64,000 bases of DNA from Candidatus Obscuribacterales bacterium (GTDB lineage Bacteria; Cyanobacteriota; Vampirovibrionia; Obscuribacterales; Obscuribacteraceae): positions 1 to 64,000 of the forward strand of contig JAIEQI010000033.1 in the NCBI GenBank assembly GCA_019747875.1, in the 5' to 3' direction. The position numbers were made by a program, and so were the translations under genes. Below, in pieces: positions 17,749 to 26,600 of this stretch. The notes under the pieces are model-generated. The model was given only the letters and a program-made list of their open reading frames with translations, did not search any database and was not told where the DNA came from. Positions within the stretch are counted from its first letter, which is position 1; each line of letters begins with the position of its first letter.

Positions 17749-18135
17749 TTAGAGATTCGGATTTGGGCTTTGAGGTTGGCCGTTGCCTGGTCCGTTCCAA
17801 TTTTTCTTGTGTCTTCTACGCCGACGCTTTCCGCCATTGTTAGCGCCCTGTCCATTTCCGGGGGACGTGCTCCAATTTGGAGTGCCTGGACCCGGTCCAC
17901 CTTGTCCCATCATTTGTTTTCTGCGCTGCCCTCTCCGTCGTCTGCGTTTCTTTGCGCCTGGCATGACACCAGGCAGGTTGCCTGAGTTGCCCATTCCGTT
18001 GCCTGGATTTCCTGCTCCAGGAAACTGACCTGATTGCGGTGGCGGCAATCTGTCGCCATCAGCAAGTGCGATCTCGCACTCACCTAATCCAAATGACATA
18101 AGACAAATGCAAACGATAATCGCTTTTCTCAGCAT
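17749..18135 (-). CDS. Small secreted protein with Arg/Lys-rich clusters
   Basis: ATG 18135 is preceded by GGAGGG three bases upstream, which decides the start over an in-frame ATG nine codons earlier. The 128-residue product has a signal peptide (cut near A-L-A-D, about residue 26). The mature part is low-complexity Gly, Asn and Pro with two strongly basic blocks (K-K-R-R-R-R-R-G-Q-R-R-K and K-R-R-R-R-R-H-K-K). Such a protein should bind polyanions outside the cytosol, for example DNA, polyphosphate, LPS or acidic polysaccharide; which one is unknown. It converges with the FecR-like gene. Confidence 0.7.
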   Translation of the reverse strand: MLRKAIIVCICLMSFGLGECEIALADGDRLPPPQSGQFPGAGNPGNGMGNSGNLPGVMPGAKKRRRRRGQRRKQMMGQGGPGPGTPNWSTSPGNGQGANNGGKRRRRRHKKNWNGPGNGQPQSPNPNL

Positions 18136-18319
18136 CGACCCTCCAGAGGGCAAACCCATCATCCTTCATATTCCCACTGTGAGCAAAACTGCGCGACAAA
18201 GTATATGAGTTTACAGCGCCTGGATTAAGGAAGAAGTTGATTTTTTGAACTTTTTGTTCAGCTAATCAATGCATTCTCGGAGCTACTTCTTTGTGAACGC
18301 TTGGATGGCGCGTCCGAAA

Positions 18320-19549
18320 TTAGATACCTTTCGCTCGGCCTAAAAGTGCTTCTGGAATCAGCTGCACTTTCTTGATCTGAGTCGCGCCGGCTTCCGTTAT
18401 TTCGCGCCAGCTCTGCAGGAATCCCGTGTTGGGTTTGTAGATGAACGTTTCTGGTCTGCCACCAATCAGCTTTTCGGTGTTGACTAGCACGGCTTCACCA
18501 TTCTTCGAGATTCCGACAGCATTTCCTTTCAATCCTTCAAATGGACCGAACTTCATTGTCGTTGGTACTTCGTAGCGGAGCTGTTGCAGTCCTACCCGAT
18601 CGAAATGTGCTTCAACCGGCTTGATAATCTTCGATGCGTTTGCTTGTCCATATAACCATGTCGAGTCGCCGCGGAACCACGCTGGAACGCCTTTATCCGC
18701 CAGTTGCTCGAATTGACCCTTGAACCAATTTGGCATCGATTTGAAATCGAGTATTGGCTGTGTTTGTCCAAATGTGTTAGTGGCTTTTTCGAAAGCTCGT
18801 CCAATCTTGTCTATGCCTTCCGGATTTCCGATCGTGACAGAGCCATCTTTTAGTTGTTTGACAGTGGCTGCGTATTCGCCATATGCGCCGATCTCACCAG
18901 TTCCTCGCGTGCCTTGAATACGGAACGGCAGCGGTGCTCCGGGATATTCTGTCAGGACTGAGCCGTCAGCTTGCTTCGTCACGATTTTTCTTTCGTGCGG
19001 AAGCTCAAACTGTTTTGTTGGCATTAATGGTTCGCTCGGTTTCTTTATGGCCGGTGCGGCTATTTGCTCAGCCTTGTTTGCACCTACCGCAGCCGCATCT
19101 TTTGCTGCTTCAGCGGGATTCAGTCCGCCTTTTTTGGCCGCTTCTTCGGCCAGCGTTGCGGGCTTGGTCTTTGTTACTACATCAATACCTCTGCGTCCTC
19201 CCGTCCGGACGATCTCTTCGCCCCACTCATCAAAAGTGGCGGATTTTGTTCGATCCGTCATTACGCGAGTGCCTTTGGCATTGGCTTCGACTATTTTTGC
19301 AACTTGTCGTTGGACAGTTCCAGCTGCGGCTTCGTTTGCTGGCCTCTCTCCAAGTAAGAGTGAGCGCAAGTGTCTATTCAGTGCTTCATTGCCGGAATTT
19401 CCAGCATTGCCTGAGACCCTTTCGCTTACTTTGTTTGCAAATCTTCCGGTGGCGCCGGTGACAGTCTCTCCGAGCAGCCGCTCAGCTGCATTGTCGGCTG
19501 CTCCAACGGCTGCACGACCCACGGTTTCAAGACCTTTTGGACTAGGCAT
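18320..19549 (-). CDS. Hypothetical 409-residue protein
   Basis: ATG 19549 is supported by AAGGAG seven bases upstream; the frame also continues to 19609. The N-terminal 100 residues are Ala/Gly/Asn-rich and helical (A-A-V-G-A-A-D-N-A-A-E-R-L-L-G). A polar linker follows, and the C-terminal half (about 195-409) mixes beta strands and aromatic-rich segments (S-M-P-N-W-F-K-G-Q-F, V-P-A-W-F-R-G-D). No signal peptide, membrane helix or catalytic motif is recognised. The layout resembles a secreted effector or structural protein with an unusual N-terminus, but no function can be assigned. About 180 bp without genes precedes the next coding region. Confidence 0.6.
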   Translation of the reverse strand: MPSPKGLETVGRAAVGAADNAAERLLGETVTGATGRFANKVSERVSGNAGNSGNEALNRHLRSLLLGERPANEAAAGTVQRQVAKIVEANAKGTRVMTDRTKSATFDEWGEEIVRTGGRRGIDVVTKTKPATLAEEAAKKGGLNPAEAAKDAAAVGANKAEQIAAPAIKKPSEPLMPTKQFELPHERKIVTKQADGSVLTEYPGAPLPFRIQGTRGTGEIGAYGEYAATVKQLKDGSVTIGNPEGIDKIGRAFEKATNTFGQTQPILDFKSMPNWFKGQFEQLADKGVPAWFRGDSTWLYGQANASKIIKPVEAHFDRVGLQQLRYEVPTTMKFGPFEGLKGNAVGISKNGEAVLVNTEKLIGGRPETFIYKPNTGFLQSWREITEAGATQIKKVQLIPEALLGRAKGI

Positions 19550-19980
19550 GACGAATCTCCTTGAATATTTGTTGGTGGATTTCTTTCGCCCACTAACAAC
19601 GATCCGCATGCCTTAGCGTTATCATTACCGGGTATGGGCCAGAAATATATCCGTGGAAACCGTCAATCGATAATTTTTCTTCGTAAGGCTACGCAGCACC
19701 TTGTCCAAATTTTGGTCCGAGTTGGATAAGCATCCACCAAATTAGGCTATTCATCGACTTCTCTCCCGTGATGCGATGAAGCAAATCTATTTCGTTCCGC
19801 GTGAGATTGGGGTGACTTTGTGATTAAAGAATCTGTTGATAAACGAAAACTGTTGATTCATGCAGGTCTTTGTTGTGAGAATTCGCAGCTACATGGTGAT
19901 GATTCAGGCACAATAGTTTTTCAAGACTTTCTGCTGTCCCATGCTGCCAGAAATCAATACTCTTACAAATTTCGCTAATA

Positions 19981-20030
19981 AGCGGGCAGGATGCCCGCTT
20001 CCCATACTTATGGGCGGACGGGACGTCCGC
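19981..20030. repeat. Pair of GGA-loop hairpins (REP-like)
   Basis: AGCGGGCA-GGA-TGCCCGCT (19981-19999, 8-bp stem) and GCGGACG-GGA-CGTCCGC (20014-20030, 7-bp stem) lie 14 bases apart. Both have GC-rich stems closed by the same three-base loop, the style of bacterial REP elements. Different stems with the same loop suggest a related family kept by compensating changes. Confidence 0.75.
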
Positions 20031-20049
20031 GCTCCATACGTCCTGCCTG

Positions 20050-20160
20050 TTCGATCCGGAGAGTTCGGTTCGATCCGGAGAGTTCGGTTCGATCCGGAGA
20101 GTTCGGTTCGATCCGGAGAGTTCGGTTCGATCCCGGAGAGTTCGGTTCGATGCCGGGAGC
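20050..20160. repeat. 19-bp tandem repeat leading into a REP-like element
   Basis: The unit TTCGATCCGGAGAGTTCGG begins at 20050, 20069, 20088, 20107 and 20126 (the last is 20 bp, with one extra C), and a sixth copy at 20146 runs directly into the REP-like hairpin. The unit is itself derived from the flank (TTCGATCCCGG) that precedes REP copies elsewhere in the window. Confidence 0.95.
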
Positions 20161-20183
20161 GCCGGCATCTTGCCGGCTTCGAT
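20146..20183 (+). repeat. REP-like dispersed repeat, copy 1
   Basis: TTCGATGCCGGGAGC followed by the hairpin GCCGGCA-TCT-TGCCGGC (20161-20177). Copies with the same flank and stem occur at 24608, 28043 (reverse orientation) and 56083. Confidence 0.85.
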
Positions 20184-20218
20184 CTTTAGAGAGCGATTCG
20201 TTCTTGTCGTTGGCGATG

Positions 20219-21658
20219 CTATCCTAAAGCTAGTCCGCCGGTGGATGTTTCTTTGTATTTTTGATTCATGTCTAAACCAGTTTCTTTCATCACTTTCAAA
20301 ACGCGGTCGAGGCTGATTAAGTGTGAGCCGTCTGATGCAAGTGCTAGCGCTGCAGCATTCAATGCTTTGACCGCGCCCATCGCGTTGCGTTCAATACAGG
20401 GGATTTGAACAAGTCCCTTTATAGGATCACATGTCATCCCAAGGTGATGTTCGATTCCCATCTCTGCAGCTTGTTCCATTTGGTGGATGTTGCCGCCAAG
20501 CATCGCCACTGCGCCTGCTGCTGCCATTGCACACGAAGTTCCCACCTCACCCTGGCAGCCGACCTCGGCACCACTGATGGAGGCATGCGTTTTCACAAGA
20601 GCGCCGATCACTGATGCGACGATCAATCCATTTTGCATTGTGCGCCGATCGAGCTTGTGATTCTCTCGTAATGTGCGAAAGACCGCTGGAATCAAACCGG
20701 AGCTTCCGTTAGTCGGTGCCGTCACTACGCGACCACCTGCAGCATTCTCTTCATTCACAGCCATCGCATACACCGACGGTCTCAAGTCGTTGCTTTGCCA
20801 TGATTGTGGATTCTCTAATTTGAGTTTTGAATAAAGCTCTTTTGCTCTGCGTTTCACATTCAGACCGCCAGGCAGGATTCCATCGGTGGACAACCCTCTC
20901 TCGATGCATGCTTCCATCGTGTCGAGAACTGCGTCCATGTGTTCGCGAACCGTCTGCTCACTCAGCCCAAGTGCTTCTTGGTTTGCAATAACTATTTCAA
21001 ATGGTTCCTTGTTATTCTTGTGGCACTGATCGACGAATTCTACTGCGGTGTTGAATGGAAATGGCAACTGCTTTCTTTCGGCATCATCGTCTTTGCTCTG
21101 ACGTTTCCCGGTGGACAGATCTACTTGTTCAACGAATCCGCCGCCAACCGAAAGCAGTGATTGTTCTGCGATGATCTGGTCGCCGTCCTTTAACCGGAAG
21201 CGCATTGTGTTGGGATGTGGAAGCGAGTTGCCATCAATATTCCATGCCAACCATAATATGTCCTTGTCTGGATCGAACGTCAGTTTGCGCGTGCCAATTT
21301 CGAGCGCTGGCTGCGATTTCAATTTCGGCATCGCATCCCAGATTTGGTCAGGGTCTGCAAAACGAGGATGAAGCCCGCTTAGACCTGCGCATACCGCACC
21401 GTCTGTCCCGTGCCCTAATCCAGTTGCGGAAAGGCTGCCATAAAGTTCGACGCTTAGTTTCAAGTCTGAGCCATTTTGGGCAGCGGTGTGATTCGCCAGG
21501 AGCTGCTCGATGTTCGCTTCCAGGTACTTTCTGAAGTCGAGCGCAGCTACCATCGGTCCAACAGTGTGCGAACTCGAGGGTCCAACACCGATTTTGAAAA
21601 TGTCCAGGGGGCTTATGTAGTCTGCTTCGAGTCTCAATGTCGTTCCTCTCTGGAGCAT
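20219..21658 (-). CDS. sdaA: L-serine ammonia-lyase (iron-sulfur, single-chain)
   Basis: Converts L-serine to pyruvate and ammonia with a [4Fe-4S] cluster in the cytosol. The N-terminal beta domain opens with the family signature [17 protein letters not shown], and the alpha domain has G-L-G-H-G-T-D-G-A. Cluster and active-site Cys are visible in C-Q-G-E-V-G-T-S-C and later [10 protein letters not shown] and I-P-C-I-E-R-N. From ATG 21658 the length is 479 residues, typical for one-chain enzymes. The frame continues to a TTG at 21784, adding 42 residues that do not look like the family, so I prefer the shorter form, although neither start has a clear Shine-Dalgarno sequence. It diverges from the O-methyltransferase gene. 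Confidence 0.95.
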   Translation of the reverse strand: MLQRGTTLRLEADYISPLDIFKIGVGPSSSHTVGPMVAALDFRKYLEANIEQLLANHTAAQNGSDLKLSVELYGSLSATGLGHGTDGAVCAGLSGLHPRFADPDQIWDAMPKLKSQPALEIGTRKLTFDPDKDILWLAWNIDGNSLPHPNTMRFRLKDGDQIIAEQSLLSVGGGFVEQVDLSTGKRQSKDDDAERKQLPFPFNTAVEFVDQCHKNNKEPFEIVIANQEALGLSEQTVREHMDAVLDTMEACIERGLSTDGILPGGLNVKRRAKELYSKLKLENPQSWQSNDLRPSVYAMAVNEENAAGGRVVTAPTNGSSGLIPAVFRTLRENHKLDRRTMQNGLIVASVIGALVKTHASISGAEVGCQGEVGTSCAMAAAGAVAMLGGNIHQMEQAAEMGIEHHLGMTCDPIKGLVQIPCIERNAMGAVKALNAAALALASDGSHLISLDRVLKVMKETGLDMNQKYKETSTGGLALG

Positions 21659-21848
21659 CGCAGGGCTGCCGCGCAACTCAACTCCTTCGCTATTTAATAG
21701 GCTAGCACGATTATGGCCGGAAGCTCCGCAGATTGCCAGATAGCGGATTTCAGAATTCTTTCCTTTGTTTGCATTTGCTGTCAAGGAGCAGCTTCTGAGG
21801 CGGTTTTTCTGGTATAAACATGAGTTCTACTTTGCGCGGAGGACGGAC

Positions 21849-22487
21849 ATGAAGCTGATGTTGGTCGCACCTGAGCTCGACGCTTATGCGGTATCCAAGA
21901 GCGAGCCCACATCCGATCTGTTGAAGGAATTAGTCGAAGTCACAGAACGTGACACGGCTATGCCGATAATGCTGACCGGTCCTCTAGAGGGGCGTTTCTT
22001 GAAAATGATGGCGCAACTCACGAACGCCAAGCGCATCCTGGAAATTGGAATGTTCACGGGCTATTCGGCGCTGTCAATGGCGGAAGGGATGCCGGATGAT
22101 GGTGAGTTGATCACTTGCGATCTTGACCCGACCTGCATTGCCATCGCGCGCAAGTTCTATGCCCGAAGCCCGCATGGGAAGAAAATCGTATTAATGGAAG
22201 GTCCAGCTCTTGAATCATTGAAGAAGATTAAGGGTCCCTTCGATATGGCATTCATCGATGCGGATAAGCCGAACTATACGAACTACTATGAAGCAGTTCT
22301 GCCAATGATGCGACAGGGTGGATTGATTTTGATCGATAACGTTCTTTATAGCGGACGTGTTGTTGCACCAGATTGTGAAAACTCGAAAGCGATTGCTGAA
22401 CTGAACGACCGGATCGCCAAAGATGAGCGCGTTGATAGAGTTCTTCTTCCCCTGAGGGACGGAGTCTTTATGGTTCGTAAGCGCTAG
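21849..22487 (+). CDS. SAM-dependent O-methyltransferase (caffeoyl-CoA/catechol O-methyltransferase family)
   Basis: The 212-residue protein starts at ATG 21849 with GGAGG six bases upstream; the open frame before it is not needed. Motif I ([12 protein letters not shown]) is typical of the class I, cation-dependent O-methyltransferase family 3. The metal and SAM residues fall in F-I-D-A-D-K (post-I) and I-D-N-V-L (motif beyond), and the C-terminal L-P-L-R-D-G-V fits the family end. It methylates a small hydroxylated molecule, probably a catechol or similar; the substrate is unknown. A 98-bp gap separates it from asnS, which may be read from the same transcript. Confidence 0.92.
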   Translation: MKLMLVAPELDAYAVSKSEPTSDLLKELVEVTERDTAMPIMLTGPLEGRFLKMMAQLTNAKRILEIGMFTGYSALSMAEGMPDDGELITCDLDPTCIAIARKFYARSPHGKKIVLMEGPALESLKKIKGPFDMAFIDADKPNYTNYYEAVLPMMRQGGLILIDNVLYSGRVVAPDCENSKAIAELNDRIAKDERVDRVLLPLRDGVFMVRKR

Positions 22488-22585
22488 GTCGCAAAGTGAA
22501 ATTTCCGAAAATTTATTCGTTCGAATTAGTTGAGTTTTTTGTTCATAGAAGTATTGAAGCATTTGATAAAACGGAGAGCTTAGAA

Positions 22586-24007
22586 ATGACCATAGCAACC
22601 GGTGACACAATCAAAATGAAAGTGAAGCAAGCGAGGCTTGAAGAAGCCGTTGGTAAGCGAGTTTTGCTTCAGGGTTGGGTACGCAGCCGACGCGATTCTA
22701 AGGGTGGATTTTCTTTCATCGATCTCAATGATGGTACGAGTATAAAAGGCGTTCAAGTTATCGCCGAAAAGAATCTGGAGAATTACGAATCTGAAATTCT
22801 AAAATGCGGAATTGGCAGCAGCGTTGAAATCGTTGGCGACGTGGTCGCCTCGCCGGCGAAGGGACAAGCCACCGAAGTCAAAGCGCTTTCCGTTAAAGTT
22901 TATGGATACGCTGATCCTAACGAATATCCTTTGCAGAAGAAGGAAACCTCATACGAATACTTGCGCTCGATTGCTCACTTACGCCCGCGCACGATGACGT
23001 TTGGCGCCGTGTTCAGAATCAGAAACGAAATTTGCAGATCGATCCATAACTTCTTTCAAAATCAAGGTTTCATCTACGTCCACACTCCTGTGATCACCGC
23101 ATCTGACTGCGAAGGCGCTGGACAGATGTTCAAAGTGACGACCTTGGATTTGTTGAATGCACCGCGTAAAGCTGATAACAATGCAGAGATCGATTTCGAG
23201 CAAGACTTCTTCGGACGACCAACAAATCTCACGGTTAGCGGTCAGTTGGAAGGTGAGTGTTTTGCCACTGCGCTGCATAGCATTTATACTTTCGGTCCCA
23301 CGTTTAGAGCGGAGAACTCCAACACGACTCGCCACCTGGCAGAGTTCTGGATGATCGAGCCCGAGGTCGCTTTCTGCGATCTTGAGGGAGATATGGATCT
23401 GGCTGAAAGTTTCCTCAAAACGATCTTTTCCGACGTGATGAATAATTGCGGCGATGATATGGAGTTTCTCAATGAGAAGATTGATAACACCATTTTGAGC
23501 ACGCTAAAAGGCATTGTTGAAAGCGATTTTGAACGGCTGACATACACCGAAGCCGTGAGCATCCTTGAGAAGTGCGATGAAAAATTTGACTTCCCAGTGA
23601 AGTGGGGGATCGATCTTCAAACAGAACACGAGCGCTATCTCACAGAGAAGAAGTTCAAGAAACCCGTGATTCTCACTGATTATCCCGCGGAGATCAAAGC
23701 GTTCTATATGAAGATGAACGCTGATGGTAAAACCGTCAGAGCTATGGACGTTTTGGTTCCGAAGATTGGCGAAATTATTGGTGGCAGTCAGCGTGAAGAT
23801 AATCTCGAAATTCTCGAACGCCGAATGAAGGATTTTGGTTTACACCCAGAAGAATATTGGTGGTATCTGGATCTGCGTAAGTATGGAACTGTGCCGCATG
23901 CTGGGTTCGGACTCGGCCTCGAACGGTGCGTGCAATTCACAACCGGTATGGGCAATATTCGCGACGTAATTCCTTTCCCTCGCACACCGAAGAGCGCAGA
24001 TTTCTAA
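22586..24007 (+). CDS. asnS: Asparaginyl-tRNA synthetase
   Basis: Class IIb aminoacyl-tRNA synthetase that charges tRNA-Asn with asparagine. ATG 22586 (GGAGAG about seven bases upstream) gives 473 residues, close to the E. coli length; an in-frame start 30 codons earlier is unlikely. An OB-fold anticodon-binding domain (about 12-110, [10 protein letters not shown]) precedes the catalytic core, with motif 2 ([15 protein letters not shown]) and motif 3 (G-F-G-L-G-L-E-R) intact. The presence of AsnRS indicates direct asparaginylation. It is a housekeeping gene and a useful phylogenetic marker for this window. Confidence 0.97.
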   Translation: MTIATGDTIKMKVKQARLEEAVGKRVLLQGWVRSRRDSKGGFSFIDLNDGTSIKGVQVIAEKNLENYESEILKCGIGSSVEIVGDVVASPAKGQATEVKALSVKVYGYADPNEYPLQKKETSYEYLRSIAHLRPRTMTFGAVFRIRNEICRSIHNFFQNQGFIYVHTPVITASDCEGAGQMFKVTTLDLLNAPRKADNNAEIDFEQDFFGRPTNLTVSGQLEGECFATALHSIYTFGPTFRAENSNTTRHLAEFWMIEPEVAFCDLEGDMDLAESFLKTIFSDVMNNCGDDMEFLNEKIDNTILSTLKGIVESDFERLTYTEAVSILEKCDEKFDFPVKWGIDLQTEHERYLTEKKFKKPVILTDYPAEIKAFYMKMNADGKTVRAMDVLVPKIGEIIGGSQREDNLEILERRMKDFGLHPEEYWWYLDLRKYGTVPHAGFGLGLERCVQFTTGMGNIRDVIPFPRTPKSADF

Positions 24008-24138
24008 AATGACTTCTGGACCCAATTCTTATTCCGATCGGTGGTTCGCGAACTTTAATCCGGAGAATTGTGATCTAATCTCGTTTGCTGCTAATTTCGT
24101 TCTTTGAGAAGTAAGCTTGGAAATATTGCGAGGTGTTT

Positions 24139-24588
24139 ATGCGTTCTAATTTGTCTCTTCTGATCGTTGTAGGCGTTGCGCTCATTGGACTTTCTGCTTG
24201 CAGCCCGCCCGGAACAAACGTCAGTTACAACGGTGATGAGATTGTAGTAAAGGATCCAAACGGAACCGTTACGGCGAAGGCTGGTAAGACGCCGTATCCA
24301 TCTGACTTGCCAGTGCCGATGTACCCCGGCTCCGAAATGATCGTGACGGCGAGCGATACGGACGCAAAATCAAGCGCTAAGTCGATGGCAATGTTGAAAT
24401 CAATGGACGCAACAGACAAGATAATGACTTTCTACAAGGATAAATTAACCGCTGCCGGCTGGACTATCGATAACTCGCTGAGCGGACAGATGAGCTTCAT
24501 ATCTGCCAAGAGCGGTAGCCAATCGATTAATATCAGCATCATTGATGGCGGCAAGGACGGCTCCACCATAAGCGTTGGTCTCCAGTAA
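24139..24588 (+). CDS. Small lipoprotein of unknown function
   Basis: The 149-residue protein starts at ATG 24139 (AGGTG upstream; an in-frame GTG lies two codons earlier). A lipobox (I-G-L-S-A-C, Cys near residue 21) marks it as lipid-anchored. The mature domain has the layout of short envelope proteins with a P-V-P-M-Y-P-G-S segment, a helix that reads F-Y-K-D-K-L-T-A-A-G-W, and C-terminal beta strands. I do not know its role. A REP-like hairpin lies 20 bp after the stop and may help end transcription. Confidence 0.75.
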   Translation: MRSNLSLLIVVGVALIGLSACSPPGTNVSYNGDEIVVKDPNGTVTAKAGKTPYPSDLPVPMYPGSEMIVTASDTDAKSSAKSMAMLKSMDATDKIMTFYKDKLTAAGWTIDNSLSGQMSFISAKSGSQSINISIIDGGKDGSTISVGLQ

Positions 24589-24607
24589 ATAGCTGGGAAA
24601 TATGCGG

Positions 24608-24640
24608 TTCGATCCCGGAGCGCCGGCATCTTGCCGGCTT
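24608..24640 (+). repeat. REP-like dispersed repeat, copy 2
   Basis: TTCGATCCCGGAGC followed by GCCGGCA-TCT-TGCCGGC (24622-24638), then TTTT. Intergenic, 20 bases after a lipoprotein stop codon. The hairpin followed by T residues could serve as a terminator. Confidence 0.85.
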
Positions 24641-24713
24641 TTGATCTAGATAATCAGTCCAATTGAATATGGAATTTAGAAGCATTCCGAAATATTTGTT
24701 CCTCTCTCAGTGA

Positions 24714-24743
24714 TTGACGATTCAACTTTGGGCAATCTAGACT
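24714..24743 (+). promoter_or_regulatory. Possible promoter for the 24767 membrane protein
   Basis: TTGACG (24714-24719) and TAGACT (24738-24743) with an 18-base spacer match the sigma-70 pattern at five and four of six positions. The start codon lies 24 bases further on, leaving a very short leader that still includes the AGGAAG ribosome site. Confidence 0.35.
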
Positions 24744-24766
24744 TGCAGAAATAATAGGAAGCAAAA

Positions 24767-25309
24767 ATGGGAAAACGCAAGGGATTTGAATATCAACCGC
24801 CTTCCGGTCCAAGTGAAAGAAGGAAATCGATCGAATTCCAAACGGACTTTAAGGTCGAGAGAAACCTGGAAGGCAGCGCAGCGCCGGCTGTATTCGGTTT
24901 GATTTTCGTAGCGGCTGGAAGCTTTCCCTTTCTGGTTTCGCTTGGGCTAATTCATGTGAAAGCTTCCAGCGTTCACTGTCCAATGTTCGTTTTGGGCTCC
25001 GTTGGTTTAGCCTTCATTAGTGCCGGTCTCATGGTCTTCTTCCAGGGCATTGGATTTGGTCGTTTTGTCAGGTTTATGGGAGTGCTCGGTCTGATTACAA
25101 TCCTTGCATTTCTGACGCCATTTGCCTGGCTTGCTCTGTCCGCTCCGCACGTAGATTTGTTTCCGAGAATTTTGATTGGATTCTTTGTTGGAGTCATTGG
25201 AATTGCAATTGTGGTCGGTTCCATCAAAACCATATTTTTTGGTGTAATGCCCGACGGTACTTCCTACAAACCGATTTCAAACCGCACCGATGATTATCCG
25301 CCAGGCTAG
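24767..25309 (+). CDS. Small four-helix membrane protein
   Basis: The 180-residue protein begins at ATG 24767 with AGGAAG six bases upstream. A polar N-terminus of about 40 residues precedes four hydrophobic segments (about 42-63, 70-93, 98-122, 130-153), ending in a short polar tail. Function unknown and no family recognised. A simple four-helix integral membrane protein with both ends in the cytosol is the likely topology. Confidence 0.7.
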   Translation: MGKRKGFEYQPPSGPSERRKSIEFQTDFKVERNLEGSAAPAVFGLIFVAAGSFPFLVSLGLIHVKASSVHCPMFVLGSVGLAFISAGLMVFFQGIGFGRFVRFMGVLGLITILAFLTPFAWLALSAPHVDLFPRILIGFFVGVIGIAIVVGSIKTIFFGVMPDGTSYKPISNRTDDYPPG

Positions 25310-25385
25310 GCTTAATCGAGTCCTCAGGGGCGAGTATCTTCAAGTAATCGGGGAATAAAACTGGTGAACTTGCCGGTAGCTATCT

Positions 25386-26372
25386 TTGATTCACTTTGAC
25401 ACCCGGAAACTTTTTAGTGGCATTTTTGCATCGGCGCTACTGCTGCTGTGTGGTTTAAGTCTTTGGACGCCTGCACTTGCAGAAGATGAATTCTTTATGT
25501 TTAATCCCGGCTTCGAGCCTGCCGATCCTGGCGATCCAATCAATCCAGCCAGTTCAGCAAATCCACTCAATCCGCTCAATCGACTGATAAACGGGGTGAA
25601 TGAAGGCGTGGATGTTTTTGGCACGACAACTGCTATCGACATGACGCAAGTTCTAAACATTCCAGAGATTGATGCGGAATGGTCAATCGAATCCTTTGAC
25701 GAGCACGAACTCGGTCAGCGTGGCAACGTTGAGCAAGAGGATGACGGCGGTGGTGCACCACGACGCTCCAATCCAAATCGTCAGGGGGCGCAGAATCCAA
25801 GAAACCTGAAACGTAGTGCAGATGAGAAGAAGCAGCATGGGATGGTGAGTGCTTATGAATCGTCACGCTTGCTTTTAGGGCGGACTCCTCAGCGAATCAC
25901 CACCAAGCTTTGCCAAGTTGATATTGCAAGTGGTTCAGCTGCGCTCGTCATCGAACGCGATGACCTAGTCACCATCTTCGACCTGCATGACGAACATCCT
26001 GCCGGAGTAACAGTGAGTATTGCTGGAAAATCGCTTGTCTTGCATCCGGGAGACGAACTCGTCTTAAGTTCAAATTCCAACGCGAACTTTGCGGATATTC
26101 ATGGGGCCAGTATGGCTAGAGTTGGCGTCCGCAACGTGAAGACAATCAGCAAAGGAATTGGCAAAGCGTATCAGGCAGAATTTTCTATCCCAAAATGTTT
26201 GGCGTCCAACGCACATTTCCGCAAGGCACTTTTTAGTTCGGATGCATCAGAGAGAGTCTTTGCCAATAAGATCATGAAAACGGCAGTAATAGTGAACATT
26301 GTCACAAGCTCGCATGGACAATATAAGCTCGTCCAGCGAAAAGAAGCCCGTCTGCCAACGCGCACGGAATAA
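25386..26372 (+). CDS. Secreted FecR-like protein
   Basis: A 328-residue product with a signal peptide (hydrophobic core, cut at A-L-A-E near residue 33). The start is TTG 25386; no ATG is available before the signal sequence and no strong Shine-Dalgarno sequence is visible, so the start is uncertain. A low-complexity Asn/Pro-rich segment follows (about 45-75). The part at about 165-250 has the FecR-type beta repeat (S-G-S-A-A-L-V-I-E-R-D-D, T-V-S-I-A-G-K-S-L-V-L-H-P-G-D-E-L-V-L). Similar FecR-like segments occur in the giant gene at 43201-52824 and at 16543, so this genome uses the fold repeatedly in exported proteins, probably as a binding or structural module. Confidence 0.7.
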   Translation: MIHFDTRKLFSGIFASALLLLCGLSLWTPALAEDEFFMFNPGFEPADPGDPINPASSANPLNPLNRLINGVNEGVDVFGTTTAIDMTQVLNIPEIDAEWSIESFDEHELGQRGNVEQEDDGGGAPRRSNPNRQGAQNPRNLKRSADEKKQHGMVSAYESSRLLLGRTPQRITTKLCQVDIASGSAALVIERDDLVTIFDLHDEHPAGVTVSIAGKSLVLHPGDELVLSSNSNANFADIHGASMARVGVRNVKTISKGIGKAYQAEFSIPKCLASNAHFRKALFSSDASERVFANKIMKTAVIVNIVTSSHGQYKLVQRKEARLPTRTE

Positions 26373-26397
26373 GCGTGTCCATGGCTCCCTGGGAGAC

Positions 26398-26494
26398 GTC
26401 AAACTTCTTTGACATGTTACGTTCCGTTGACATCCTGATTTCATGCGGGTTTCGGGACAAATCTCAGCGTTGTCAATGTCAAAGATGTTTGGCC
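26398..26494. repeat. Imperfect inverted repeat flanking a 60-bp spacer
   Basis: GTCAAACTTCTTTGACAT (26398-26415) is matched in reverse complement by ATGTCAAAGATGTTTGGCC (26476-26494). The right arm recurs almost exactly at 13732-13750 (ATGTCAAAGAAGTTTGGCC) and, less well, at 13622-13636. It lies between the FecR-like gene and the gene at 26601. It could be a small mobile or regulatory element, and no protein is supported. Confidence 0.6.
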
Positions 26495-26600
26495 ATAACC
26501 GGGGCACTCAAAATATGGAAACTGGATACTGCCTATTTTTTCAGGCGTTTTTCAGCTGCCGTGTCACATGATCCTAAAACGTGGAATGGTGGAAGATCTT

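Larger units (their letters stand above)
19550..20218. other. Gene-free stretch dense in hairpins and repeats
   Basis: No convincing gene lies in these 669 bases. The first 400 bases show nothing recognisable. The last 240 hold two short GGA-loop hairpins (19981-19999 and 20014-20030), a 19-bp tandem array (20050-20160) and one REP-like element (20146-20183). Small frames across the tandem array are repeat translations. Confidence 0.8.

Noticed and set aside
20000..20227. Small frames across the 19-bp repeats and REP copy
   Set aside because: Repetitive translations without ribosome sites, present in several frames at once.
21659..21784. 42-residue N-terminal extension of the L-serine dehydratase
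   Set aside because: It would need a TTG start without a ribosome site, and the family begins close to the D-I-F-K-I-G signature. It is left as an alternative only.
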